Shown one piece after another: positions 54,363 through 63,668 of a DNA stretch of 64,000 nt. The notes under the pieces are model-generated. The model saw nothing but the letters and a program-made list of their open reading frames with translations. It ran no database searches and was not told the origin of the DNA. Source of the DNA: GCA-002727735 sp038134525 (lineage in GTDB: Bacteria > Bacteroidota > Bacteroidia > Flavobacteriales_D > Parvicellaceae); assembly GCA_038134525.1 (NCBI GenBank), contig JAYPVI010000004.1, positions 154,505 through 218,504 on the forward strand, in the 5' to 3' direction. The position numbers were made by a program, and so were the translations under genes. How positions within the stretch are numbered: position 1 is the first letter of the stretch; the number at the start of each line of letters is the position of its first letter.

Positions 54363-55167
54363 TAAAAAGACACTTTTATTGTGTTTTTTATTGGCAAATC
54401 TTATTTCACGAGCCCAATTTCAATGTAAACCAACTACCTTACCATTCATATGTGGTGAGGAGTTAATCTATGATGTCGACTATTTAATGGGTAATAAATG
54501 GGTTTCTGCTGCAAAGGTTCGTTTTATCGTTAAGGACTCCGTATTCAACAGTAAACCATGTTATTATTTAGAAGGTAAAGGCAGAACATTAAAAAGCTAT
54601 GATTGGTTTTTCAAAGTAAGAGATAAATACGCCAGTTTTATTACTAAAGATACACATGATCCGTTACACTTCATAAGAAGAGTAAGAGAAGGTGAATTCT
54701 ACCTTAATTACGACTACGATTTCAACTACGAAAATCTCACTTCAAGAGTTCATGAAAAAAGAAAAAATCTTGAAAGAGTTGAAAATATGATCATTTCAAA
54801 ATGTAGTTTCGACATTCTTAGCTCAGTATATTTCTCAAGGGCCATTCCATTTCAAACATTATCAAAAGGAGATACCATACCATTAGACCTTATATTAGAT
54901 AAGGAGTTATACCAGGATGTTTCTATTATTTACAATGGGACAAGAACCATAAAAGATCAACAAAATAGAAAGATTGAATGCATACATTTTGAAATTGAAT
55001 TAATTGCAGGAACCATTTTTAAAGGCAATGAAAGAATGGATGTTTTTGTAAGTAATGATGAAAATAAAATTCCTATATATGTTGAGGCAGAGATACTAGT
55101 TGGTTCAATACGAGTTTATATTAAAAGCATTAAGAATACGAAAACTCCTTTAGCTTATACCCCCTGA
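54349..55167 (+). CDS. DUF3108 domain protein
   Basis: The 272-residue exported protein has signal NKKTLLLCFLLANLISRAQF and a beta-rich body beginning FICGEELIYDVDYLMGNKWV, followed by KVRFIVKDSVFNSKPCYYLE, the usual DUF3108 opening (GE.L.Y...y....g.a...v). DUF3108 proteins are periplasmic lipocalin-like folds without established function. It overlaps the DUF1573 gene by 14 bases and is the last gene of the rightward unit. Its end overlaps the convergent proline dehydrogenase gene by 18 bases. Confidence 0.8.
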   Translation: MNLANKKTLLLCFLLANLISRAQFQCKPTTLPFICGEELIYDVDYLMGNKWVSAAKVRFIVKDSVFNSKPCYYLEGKGRTLKSYDWFFKVRDKYASFITKDTHDPLHFIRRVREGEFYLNYDYDFNYENLTSRVHEKRKNLERVENMIISKCSFDILSSVYFSRAIPFQTLSKGDTIPLDLILDKELYQDVSIIYNGTRTIKDQQNRKIECIHFEIELIAGTIFKGNERMDVFVSNDENKIPIYVEAEILVGSIRVYIKSIKNTKTPLAYTP

Positions 55168-56325
55168 TTTTCTTCGCATAATTTCCTTTTTTATTAGGGA
55201 AAGTTCTCTTCCTGTTTGTCCTGCAACTGAAGTATTTTCTTTAGCCCTTCTAATTAAATAAGGTAATACCTCTTTAATTGGTCCATATGGAACATACTTT
55301 GCTGTATTGTATCCATTTTTTGAAAGGTTAAAACTAATATGATCGCTCATCCCTAAAAGTTGGGCAAACCAAATTCTTTTGTCGTTGTTTTCTAAATTCA
55401 GTTCAGACATTTTATCAGTTAGATACTTCGTGCTATATTCATTATGAGTTCCTGCACAAATAGACAACATATCGATATGATTAAGACAATAATCAATGGC
55501 TTTATTATAATCCTTATCTGTAGCTTGCTTTGAAGCATGAATTGGATCATCATATCCGTTAAGTTTAGCTTGCTCTCTCTCTTTTTCCATGTAAGCTCCC
55601 CTAACGAGTTTTAAACCACATTTTACCTCATTTTCTTTACACTTTATGATCAAATTTTTCATGTATTCTAACCGATCGTGTCTGTAAAGTTGAACGGTGT
55701 TAAATATGATAGTAGACTTTCTATTGTAAGAAAGCATCATACCTAATGCTATTTCATCGATAAAATCCTGAAACCAGCTATCCTCTGCATCAATAAAAAT
55801 GGGAACACCATAATCGTATGCTTTTTTACAGATTTCATTTACTCGTTTTTTTATGCTTTCTAATCCTAACTGTTCTTTTTCATTCAATTCTTTATGATAA
55901 TTAGCTTTTCGCATGATAGAAGATGGCCCTAAACCGGTGATTTTAAATACAGAAAATGGTATGTGATCATTTTCGTTAGCTTTAACAATACTTTGGATTA
56001 TCTCATCCTTTGTTTTCTCAAAATCACTGTCATTTTCTTTTCCTTCTACTGAATAATCAAGTATAGTCCCTACACTGTATTTTGCCAATTGATTAATTCT
56101 ATCCTCACTTTCTTCAATAGTTTCACCCCCACAGAATTGCTTAAAAATAGTGGCTTTAACGATTGATTTTATAGGAAGTCCTATTTTAAATGCAACCACA
56201 GTTGATACACTTCCCAACTTTACTAAAAAAGGATATTTCAACAAGGAAAAAAGAAAATAGGCCTTTTTTAATTCCTTTTTGGATTGATATTCAAAAGCCG
56301 ATTCCGTATTTTCAAAATTCAACAT
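55150..56325 (-). CDS. Proline dehydrogenase
   Basis: This 391-residue single-domain FAD-dependent proline dehydrogenase oxidises proline to pyrroline-5-carboxylate and passes electrons to quinone. The TIM barrel shows FKITGLGPSSIM, VPIFIDAEDSWFQDFIDE, IIFNTVQLYRHDRLEYM, GLKLVRGAYMEKEREQAKLN and CAGTHNEYST. The final RRAKENTSVAGQTGREL is the family's C-terminal substrate signature. The pyrroline-5-carboxylate dehydrogenase step is not fused and not in the window. Confidence 0.93.
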   Translation of the reverse strand: MLNFENTESAFEYQSKKELKKAYFLFSLLKYPFLVKLGSVSTVVAFKIGLPIKSIVKATIFKQFCGGETIEESEDRINQLAKYSVGTILDYSVEGKENDSDFEKTKDEIIQSIVKANENDHIPFSVFKITGLGPSSIMRKANYHKELNEKEQLGLESIKKRVNEICKKAYDYGVPIFIDAEDSWFQDFIDEIALGMMLSYNRKSTIIFNTVQLYRHDRLEYMKNLIIKCKENEVKCGLKLVRGAYMEKEREQAKLNGYDDPIHASKQATDKDYNKAIDYCLNHIDMLSICAGTHNEYSTKYLTDKMSELNLENNDKRIWFAQLLGMSDHISFNLSKNGYNTAKYVPYGPIKEVLPYLIRRAKENTSVAGQTGRELSLIKKEIMRRKSGGIS

Positions 56326-56330
56326 ATTTA

Positions 56331-57614
56331 CTAAATCATTTTATCAAGCAATTTTGATAATTTCCCAGTTAATTCAATCCTGGAATATAATGAGACATTA
56401 CTCTCAAACTTAATATCATCTTTATAAATTCTCCAAATTGTTGATGCTAAATTTTCTACCTCCTCATAATCACAAACCAGTCCAGAATTTGTTTGAGATA
56501 GAATAGCACTTAAATCTCCATCTTTAGGACCAATTGCCAATATAGGTCTTTTTGATGCCATATATTCAAAAATCTTTCCAGTAACTATACCTTTAGCGTT
56601 GGGTGTATTATTCACCATTAACAATAATAAATGTGATGTTTTCTGGTGTTTGATCACTTCGCTATGCGATAAATAATCAATTTTATTCAGAAAAGAATCA
56701 AGCCCAAAATCTTTTATAGACTGTAGAACCGAATGGTCTACTTTACCAATTAATTTAATTTCTAATTTAGATTTAAATTCTTCATGTTTTTTTACCAATT
56801 GACTTAAAGCCTTCCATAGTACAATGTGATTTCTTGAAGGGGTAAAAGAGCCAATATGCGCAATAGTAAACTGTTCATCTAATTCATAATTTTTATTATC
56901 TACAAAATCTGAAGGGTCAAATCCATTCTCAATAATTTCTACTTTTTTGGCCCCCAATGTGCTTAATTCATTAGACAACTGTTTCCCTATGGTTAAAACA
57001 ATATCAGAACTAACCAATACCTCATTTTCTAATTTTTTATGTTTTTGGTTCGATCTGTTACTTAACTTGAGATCTTTATAATAATCAATATTAGTCCAAG
57101 GATCTCTAAAATCAGAAATCCATGGAATATTTAACTTATTTTTTAAGTTGAGAGCTATTAAATGAGCAGAATGTGGAGGACCAGATGATATGATGACATC
57201 TACAGGATTATTTTCAAGATAATGATTAAGAAATTTAATGGATGGTTTTATCCAAAACTTTCTTGCATCAGGAATAAAAAAATTTCCTCTTACCCACTTA
57301 CTTATACCTTCAACTGTGCTATTTCCTTTTTCCTCTGTTAAGAATCCGCTATTAATTCCAATATTTTTTTTCTTTCCTGAAAATAACTTATAGATATTAT
57401 ATGGTTCCCATGCCGGAACTTTTAGGACTTCTGTACCATCAGGAATCTCTTTATTAAGTTCCACATCTACTACTGGAAATTCACCATTTTCAATAGTAAA
57501 AACAACAGGTTCCCAGTTATAATTCCTTAAATACTTCACAAATTTCAACCATCTCTGTACACCAGCTCCTCCACTAGGTGGCCAGTAATACGTAATAATT
57601 AAAACTCTTTTCAT
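56331..57614 (-). CDS. Family 4 glycosyltransferase
   Basis: The 427-residue GT-B enzyme starts VLIITYYWPPSGGAGVQRWL, the glycine-rich N-terminal loop of a common Bacteroidota GT4 group. In the C-terminal half it has IAHIGSFTPSRNHIVLWKAL, IEIIENGFDPSDF-type nucleotide-sugar contacts (written KVEIIENGFDPSDFVDNK), and AKGIVTGKIFEYMASKRPIL with the E..A motif. It overlaps the downstream end of the YfhO-like gene by four bases and precedes proline dehydrogenase by five. Donor and acceptor are unknown; a surface glycan is likely. Confidence 0.88.
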   Translation of the reverse strand: MKRVLIITYYWPPSGGAGVQRWLKFVKYLRNYNWEPVVFTIENGEFPVVDVELNKEIPDGTEVLKVPAWEPYNIYKLFSGKKKNIGINSGFLTEEKGNSTVEGISKWVRGNFFIPDARKFWIKPSIKFLNHYLENNPVDVIISSGPPHSAHLIALNLKNKLNIPWISDFRDPWTNIDYYKDLKLSNRSNQKHKKLENEVLVSSDIVLTIGKQLSNELSTLGAKKVEIIENGFDPSDFVDNKNYELDEQFTIAHIGSFTPSRNHIVLWKALSQLVKKHEEFKSKLEIKLIGKVDHSVLQSIKDFGLDSFLNKIDYLSHSEVIKHQKTSHLLLLMVNNTPNAKGIVTGKIFEYMASKRPILAIGPKDGDLSAILSQTNSGLVCDYEEVENLASTIWRIYKDDIKFESNVSLYSRIELTGKLSKLLDKMI

Positions 57615-58911
57615 ATTGTGGGAAACTCTCTATCTAAAAATTTAAAAAGAATAGACAAGAGAAATAATAAAATAATAATGGAAGAGCTAATGGTTGAAAT
57701 CAAAGATGCTTGATTGTATACTGGTAAATCAAATTTAAATTCAATCTCATTATTACCAGAAGGAATAATAAGACCTCTTAGGATATAATTGACTCTAAAG
57801 TGTGGAACTTCATTTCCATTAATATAAGCCTTCCACCCTTTATCATAAAAGATTTCAGAAAAAACAGCAAGAGCATCTCCACTAGAACTAGAAGCATATT
57901 TCAAGTAATTAGGTCTATATTCTAAGAGTTTCACTGTTCCCATAGTCAAATCCAACGATTCATTTACCAAACCTTTATATCTCATATCAATTACCACCGA
58001 ATTTTTAGGATCAAAATTAGGATCTTCAAAAGTGGCAATTTCTTCATCAGCACTATTTACCCATTTTAATTTATTAACCGTCCAAGCATTACCTAATGTG
58101 AATGGATTGGGTAATATTCCAGGTTTTTCTTTCGCATTTTGAGATGGTTTTCCAACAACACCAGAGGCGTTCAAATCCAAGATAATATATTTAGTATTTA
58201 ACATATTGAAAAAATGCATGTTCTTCATACTAGAAATATTTCCACTATTTAATGCGCTAGTTAATAAGGTGTAATTGGATTGAAAATAGCGATCTATCAT
58301 TTCCTGTGTACGCTTTACCTTTACAGCAGAATATCCTCCTATTGATTTATGCAAATAAGAAGTTCGAGCTGTATTTAGTGGATTTCCTAATTCTAAAACA
58401 CGATAATTAGAATTGAAATTTAATACTTCGAATGCTGATATATTAGCTATTCTATTTTTATGCTTACTTCTGGAGTATTCCCCTTTATTTAACTCATTTA
58501 CTTTTTGTTGAATCTTAGATGTTAATGCTGGATTTTCAATCATTTCTAAATCTCTAATGGCAATATCTGCAGCAGTTGGACTATGAGGAAACTTTTTCAA
58601 CTCCTCATCTTGCCAAAACTTTTTACCTCTCATGCCCATTTGTTGTTCGTAAGAAGAATGATTTTCGTTATTGAGGTAGTCTTTACTTGTTGTCGATAAA
58701 TCTGTAGAAATAATAATAGCTATACTTGCTATAAAAATGGTCTGAGAAATCTTTCCATAATGAAGTGCCATTAAGGAAATAAAGATGAGAACGGTAAAAA
58801 TTAACGATTTTAACGCACTCGTCTTAAATTCATCTATTCTAAAATCGATTAGTTGATCCACATTCTGTTGATACATTGGATTACTTAAAACGAGTTGACT
58901 AATTATATTGT
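57611..58911 (-). CDS. YfhO family membrane protein, C-terminal part (split by gap)
   Basis: This is the downstream half of one gene interrupted by the N-run. It continues in frame from the upstream half once the duplicated 55 bases and the Ns are removed. An apparent start at 58876 (MYQQNVDQLI) is an internal methionine. Two membrane segments open it (LIFTVLIFISLMALHYG; TIFIASIAIIIS). A large extracytoplasmic beta-rich domain follows, with FYDKGWKAYINGNEVPHFRV, YILRGLIIPSGNNEIEFKFD, the YfhO C-terminal signature, and a last helix. YfhO proteins are multi-span membrane proteins related to GT-C glycosyltransferases. Confidence 0.85.
58857..58911. repeat. Copy 1 of 55-bp exact duplication at contig end
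   Basis: Identical to 59012-59066 on the other side of the N-run. Its length is a usual de Bruijn k-mer size, so it is most simply the shared end of two contigs that were joined with Ns rather than overlapped. Confidence 0.9.
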
Positions 58912-59011
58912 NNNNNNNNNNNNNNNNNNNNNNNNNNNNNNNNNNNNNNNNNNNNNNNNNNNNNNNNNNNNNNNNNNNNNNNNNNNNNNNNNNNNNNNNN
59001 NNNNNNNNNNN
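58912..59011. other. Assembly gap of exactly 100 N
   Basis: A fixed 100-base run of N, the conventional placeholder for a gap of unknown size. The sequence on both sides ends and begins with the same 55 bases, so the real gap is probably zero or negative. Confidence 0.97.
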
Positions 59012-59066
59012 TCCACATTCTGTTGATACATTGGATTACTTAAAACGAGTTGACTAATTATATTGT
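59012..59066. repeat. Copy 2 of 55-bp exact duplication at contig end
   Basis: Identical to 58857-58911. Deleting one copy plus the Ns (155 bases) restores one open frame of 2751 bases from 60516 to 57611. Confidence 0.9.
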
Positions 59067-60516
59067 TTTCACTTTTTGAGGTGAAGCTAAAAAACAAATC
59101 CGGTTTAAAAAAAAGTAGAAGTAAAGTCAAAAAGAATATACCACTTATACCAAAAAACACCTTTTTCTTTGGAAAAGATTTGTTCAATACTATGTAATCA
59201 CCACTTAAAGATAATTTTTCTTGATAGATAAACTGAAATAACCATAATACACCTATCAGTGGAAAAACTAATTCTAATATGACTAATATCATGGTAACAG
59301 ATCTAAACTTGGCATAACCTGGAAAATAAGATGCAAAAAGCTCTGTTAAACCCATAAAATTATTACCCCACGACAGCATCAGAGCAATCACTGCTACAAT
59401 AAATAAGGGCCACTTTATTTTATCCTTAAGAAAAAACATTCCTATTATAAATAAAAAGATGACCGATGCACCTATGTAAACCGGCCCGCTTGTGGAAGGC
59501 TGGTTTCCCCAATATGTACTTACAGGCCAACCTTTCTGATAGGCATCTCTAAGAAAATTTGAAAATGTAGCATTTTTGGAATCCGTCATTATATCTTCAT
59601 CTAAAAGAACTAAACCTGAACCTTTACCTTTTGCCCTAGGAATCATCAAGTTAACAGATTCGTCAATTCCATAGCTCCAATTCGTCATGTAAGAAAGATC
59701 TAATCCTCCTGTATTGTTTTCATCATTATTAGACATAGTCAATTCCGAAGGTCCTCTTTGGGAATCTTCTAAATAATCATACGTCATAAATAAATTTCCA
59801 GAATTACATAAAACTGCAAGAACAATTCCAGCTAAAAGAAGTCCACACCTTTTGAAAAATGAAACCAGCATCTTTGCCTTATACGAAACTATTAGCTCAT
59901 AAATGCCAACCAGTAGAACTATCATAAATGTGTAATAAGTAATCTGAATATGATTTGACCTTAATTCAAGTGCAAGAAATAACGCAAACAAAATTGCGCC
60001 AATAATTGCCTTTTTCCTTAAACAATAAATAAACGCTCCCACAATCATAGGCATGAAAGCCATTGCCATGACTTTTGAGTTGTGACCAGCAGCTAAACTG
60101 ATGTAAAAAAATGAACTAAACCCAAACATTAACGCTCCAGTAAGCGATAACCATGGTCTGATACTCAAGCAAATGCATAAAATATAAAAACCCAAAAAAT
60201 ATAAAAACATGTAATTGACTGGGTGAGGCAGCCATAATGTAATCACTTTAAAAACATGATTCATTAGATTTCCACCATGCACAACAGATACTTGTGTCGC
60301 AGGCATACCTCCAAACATAGAGTTTGTCCACAATGGTTCCTCACCAAATATTTCTCGATGATCAGAAATTTCTTTTGCAACCCCTTTATGATTATTTATA
60401 TCATCTTGCTTTAGGGAATATCCATCAAATGCTGGTGATAAATAAAATGCTGAAATTGAAAAAAAAACTAGTATAGCCACAGCATGAGGCAAACTGCTCT
60501 TAAAATTGAAATTCAT
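59012..60516 (-). CDS. YfhO family membrane protein, N-terminal part (split by gap)
   Basis: This is the upstream half of the gene, with the true start at 60516. About 500 residues contain roughly a dozen hydrophobic helices: HAVAILVFFSISAFYLSPAF, VNYMFLYFLGFYILCICLSI, ALMFGFSSFFYISLAAGHNS and so on. The first extracytoplasmic loop carries EEPLWTNSMFGGMPATQ, and AAGHNSKVMAMAFMPMIVGA is typical of bacterial YfhO proteins. Joined to the other half it makes a protein of about 916 residues. The family resembles GT-C glycosyltransferases, and YfhO of Gram-positives is implicated in glycosylating lipoteichoic acid. The substrate here is unknown, though a GT4 gene follows. Confidence 0.88.
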
Positions 60517-60584
60517 AGATCAAATTTAATAACCAAATATAGTAAGCATATTGGTAAAATACGCTTTTATGTATGTAATGTGAA

Positions 60585-63401
60585 TTACTTACTTAAGTAA
60601 AGGTTTCTTTCAGCGTATACTTTTCTAAAAAAAGGATCTTTTAAATCTTTAATAAATTGTATAGCTTCACCTGTTGATTTCATTTCTGGACCTAGTTCTT
60701 TATTTACATTAGGGAATTTATCAAATGAAAAAACAGGTATTTTAATGGCATAACCGTTCTTTACCGGTGAGAAATCAAAATCCTTTATTTTCTTTTCTCC
60801 AAGCATTACTTTAGTTGCATAATTTACATAAGGCTCCTGATAAGCTTTGGCAATAAAAGGGACTGTTCTAGAAGCTCTTGGATTAGCCTCTATTACGTAT
60901 ACTTTATCATCTTTTACCGCAAATTGAATATTAATTAGCCCTACTGTATTTAGTGCCTTAGCAATGACTTTTGTATGTTCTTCTATTTGTTGAATAATAA
61001 AATCTCCTAAATTGTATGGTGGAAGTACAGCATAAGAATCACCTGAGTGAATCCCTGCAGGTTCAATATGTTGCATTATTCCAATGATCTTAACTTCATC
61101 TCCATCACAAATAGAATCCGCTTCAGCTTCAATTGCACCATCTAAAAAATGATCTAATAATATTTTATTATCTGGCATATCCCTTAAAATATCAACTACA
61201 TGATGTTCTAACTCTTCTTCATTGATCACAATTTTCATTTTTTGACCTCCAAGAACATAACTTGGTCTTACCAATAAGGGAAAGCCTAAATCTTTTGAAA
61301 TTTCAATGGCCTGTTCAGCTGATTCAACTACTCCAAATTTTGGATAGGGAATATCATTTTCTTTTAATAATGTAGAAAAACTTCCTCGGTCTTCTGCTAA
61401 ATCTAAAGACTCATAAGAAGTTCCAATTACTTTAATTCCATAACGATGTAACTTTTCGGCTAATTTAAGTGCCGTTTGACCTCCAAGTTGTACAATTACC
61501 CCTTCTGGCTTTTCATGTAAAATGATATCGTATATATGTTCCCAAAATACGGGCTCAAAATATAATTTATCTGCCGTGTCAAAATCGGTAGAAACAGTCT
61601 CAGGATTACAATTGATCATAATGGTCTCATAGCCACATTCCTTAGCTGCTAATACACCATGTACACAACAATAATCAAATTCTATACCTTGACCAATTCT
61701 ATTTGGACCTGAACCCAAAACAACAATCTTTTTATTATTAGTTACTTTGGATTCGTTTTCATCCTCAAAAGTAGAGTAAAAATATGGAGTCTTAGCTCTA
61801 AACTCAGCTGCACAGGTGTCCACTATCTTATACACTCTATTAATACCTAAGTCATTTCTTTTATGAAAAACTTCGCTTTCCAAACATTTGAGCAAATGAC
61901 CCAATTGACGATCCGCATAACCCTTCTGTTTAGCTTCGAAAAGAAGTTCCTTTGGTATATCCGAAATAGTGAATTCACCTATCTTCTTTTCTAAATCTAC
62001 AAGGTCTTTGATTTGTCTTAAGAACCAATCGTCAATTCTAGTTTTCTCTTTAATTTTCTTAAAAGGAATGCCCAATTTTATGGCATCATATATATGAAAC
62101 AGTCTATTCCAACTTGGGTTTTCTAAACTTTTAAGAATGGCATCTTGATCAGTAAGCTCTCTACCATCGGCTCCTAGCCCATTTCTATTTATTTCAAGCG
62201 ATTGACATGCTTTTTGTAATGCTTCCTGAAAAGATCTTCCAATCCCCATTACTTCTCCAACTGACTTCATTTGAAGGCCAAGTTGTCTATCAGAACCTTT
62301 AAATTTATTAAAGTTCCATCTTGGAATTTTAACTATTACATAATCAAGAGTTGGTTCAAAAAATGCAGATGTTGACTTCGTAATCTGATTATCTAATTCG
62401 TCAAGTGTATATCCAATAGCCAATTTCGCAGCAATTTTAGCAATAGGGTAACCTGTTGCCTTTGAAGCTAGCGCAGATGACCTACTAACCCTAGGATTTA
62501 TTTCAATAGCAATTATTTCCTCATTTTCATCGTCACTTACAGCAAACTGAACATTACAACCTCCAGCAAAATCTCCGATTTTACGCATCATTTTGATGGC
62601 CATGTCTCTCATTTTTTGATACGTTTTATCACTTAATGTCATGGCTGGTGCTACTGTAATAGAATCACCCGTATGGATCCCCATTGGGTCCATATTTTCA
62701 ATAGAGCAAATTATAGTGACATTGTCATTTTTGTCTCTTAATAATTCTAATTCAAATTCTTTCCAACCGAGTACAGCTTTATCAATCATAACTTCATGTA
62801 TTGGAGAAGCATGTAGTCCTCTAGTCAGTAAGGTTTCAAACTCATCTTCAGTATGAACAAAAGAAGCTCCAGATCCACCTAATGTGTAAGATGGACGTAT
62901 ACAAAGTGGAAAACCGAATTTTTGAGCTAATTCTTTACCTTGTAAAAAAGATTTAGCAGTTGATTGTGGAGCCATTGGAATATCAATTTTCTCCATTAAA
63001 TCTCTAAATTCTTGTCTATTTTCTGTAATTTCTATTGCATCGATGTCTACACCAATAATTTTCACATTGTAATCTTCCCAGATACCAAGCTCACTACATT
63101 TTATACATAGGTTTAATGCTGTTTGACCACCCATTGTTGGTAGAACAGCGTCAATATTATGCTTTTCCAGAATTTCTTGAATAGAATCTGGTGTAAGGGG
63201 TAATAAATACACATTATCAGCTACAACCTTATCTGTCATGATTGTAGCAGGATTTGAATTTATTAGGGTAACTTCTATTCCTTCTTCTCTCAGGGACCTT
63301 GAAGCTTGAGATCCAGAATAATCAAACTCACATGCTTGGCCAATTACAATAGGACCAGAACCTATTATTAGTACTGATTTTATAGAGTCATTTTTGGGCA
63401 T
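60585..63401 (-). CDS. carB: Carbamoyl-phosphate synthase large subunit, lacking the MGS domain
   Basis: CarB makes carbamoyl phosphate from bicarbonate, ammonia and two ATP for arginine and pyrimidine synthesis. The 938-residue protein has both ATP-grasp halves, each preceded by the N-terminal signature: LIIGSGPIVIGQACEFDYSG near residue 12, and VLGSGPNRIGQGIEFDYCCV near residue 560. The protein stops soon after GPEMKSTGEAIQFIKD, where the roughly 130-residue methylglyoxal-synthase-like allosteric domain of the E. coli enzyme would start. Control by UMP and ornithine through that domain is therefore not expected. carA is not in the window. Confidence 0.96.
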   Translation of the reverse strand: MPKNDSIKSVLIIGSGPIVIGQACEFDYSGSQASRSLREEGIEVTLINSNPATIMTDKVVADNVYLLPLTPDSIQEILEKHNIDAVLPTMGGQTALNLCIKCSELGIWEDYNVKIIGVDIDAIEITENRQEFRDLMEKIDIPMAPQSTAKSFLQGKELAQKFGFPLCIRPSYTLGGSGASFVHTEDEFETLLTRGLHASPIHEVMIDKAVLGWKEFELELLRDKNDNVTIICSIENMDPMGIHTGDSITVAPAMTLSDKTYQKMRDMAIKMMRKIGDFAGGCNVQFAVSDDENEEIIAIEINPRVSRSSALASKATGYPIAKIAAKLAIGYTLDELDNQITKSTSAFFEPTLDYVIVKIPRWNFNKFKGSDRQLGLQMKSVGEVMGIGRSFQEALQKACQSLEINRNGLGADGRELTDQDAILKSLENPSWNRLFHIYDAIKLGIPFKKIKEKTRIDDWFLRQIKDLVDLEKKIGEFTISDIPKELLFEAKQKGYADRQLGHLLKCLESEVFHKRNDLGINRVYKIVDTCAAEFRAKTPYFYSTFEDENESKVTNNKKIVVLGSGPNRIGQGIEFDYCCVHGVLAAKECGYETIMINCNPETVSTDFDTADKLYFEPVFWEHIYDIILHEKPEGVIVQLGGQTALKLAEKLHRYGIKVIGTSYESLDLAEDRGSFSTLLKENDIPYPKFGVVESAEQAIEISKDLGFPLLVRPSYVLGGQKMKIVINEEELEHHVVDILRDMPDNKILLDHFLDGAIEAEADSICDGDEVKIIGIMQHIEPAGIHSGDSYAVLPPYNLGDFIIQQIEEHTKVIAKALNTVGLINIQFAVKDDKVYVIEANPRASRTVPFIAKAYQEPYVNYATKVMLGEKKIKDFDFSPVKNGYAIKIPVFSFDKFPNVNKELGPEMKSTGEAIQFIKDLKDPFFRKVYAERNLYLSK

Positions 63402-63417
63402 AGGTAGAATTTGTGCA

Positions 63418-63450
63418 CGAAAATAAATAAATAGCTATGAAATGATCCAA
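63418..63450 (-). promoter_or_regulatory. Possible promoter of carB
   Basis: Minus strand: TTTG-type box with TTG at 63450-63448, 22-base spacer, TATTTTCG (63425-63418; one mismatch from TAnnTTTG), 17 bases before the carB ATG and downstream of the rRNA terminator. Confidence 0.5.
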
Positions 63451-63465
63451 ATTGTTAAAAAAAAG

Positions 63466-63498
63466 GCAAAAAAAAACCTCCCAATTATGGGAGGTTTT
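63466..63498 (-). terminator. Rho-independent terminator of the rRNA operon
   Basis: The minus strand reads AAAACCTCCC-ATAATT-GGGAGGTTTT, a ten-pair stem with a six-base loop, followed by a T run. It lies directly after the 5S gene. Confidence 0.9.
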
Positions 63499-63502
63499 GA
63501 AA

Positions 63503-63613
63503 AGTGGCAACGACATACTCTTCCAGGTATTACCCTAGTACCATCTGCGCAAATAGGCTTAACTTCTCTGTTCGGTATGGGAAGAGGTGGACCCTATTGC
63601 AATAGTCACCGTA
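63503..63613 (-). rRNA. rrf: 5S ribosomal RNA
   Basis: Read on the minus strand: GGTGACTATTGCAATAGGGT at the 5' side, then CACCTCTTCCCATACCGAAC and AGAGAAGTTAAGCC, the universally conserved loop B and C region. CGCAGATGGTACTAGGG and a 3' strand GTCGTTGCCAC follow, pairing with the 5' end. The ends are estimated to within a few bases. Confidence 0.92.
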
Positions 63614-63668
63614 ACGTTAAATACGTTAGTATTTCAACACAATAATCAATAGTACACAACAAACTGTT

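Noticed and set aside
63442..63645. Open frame of 67 residues on the + strand over the right-hand end
   Set aside because: It lies antisense across the rRNA terminator and the whole 5S rRNA gene, and its translation is just the complement of conserved rRNA.
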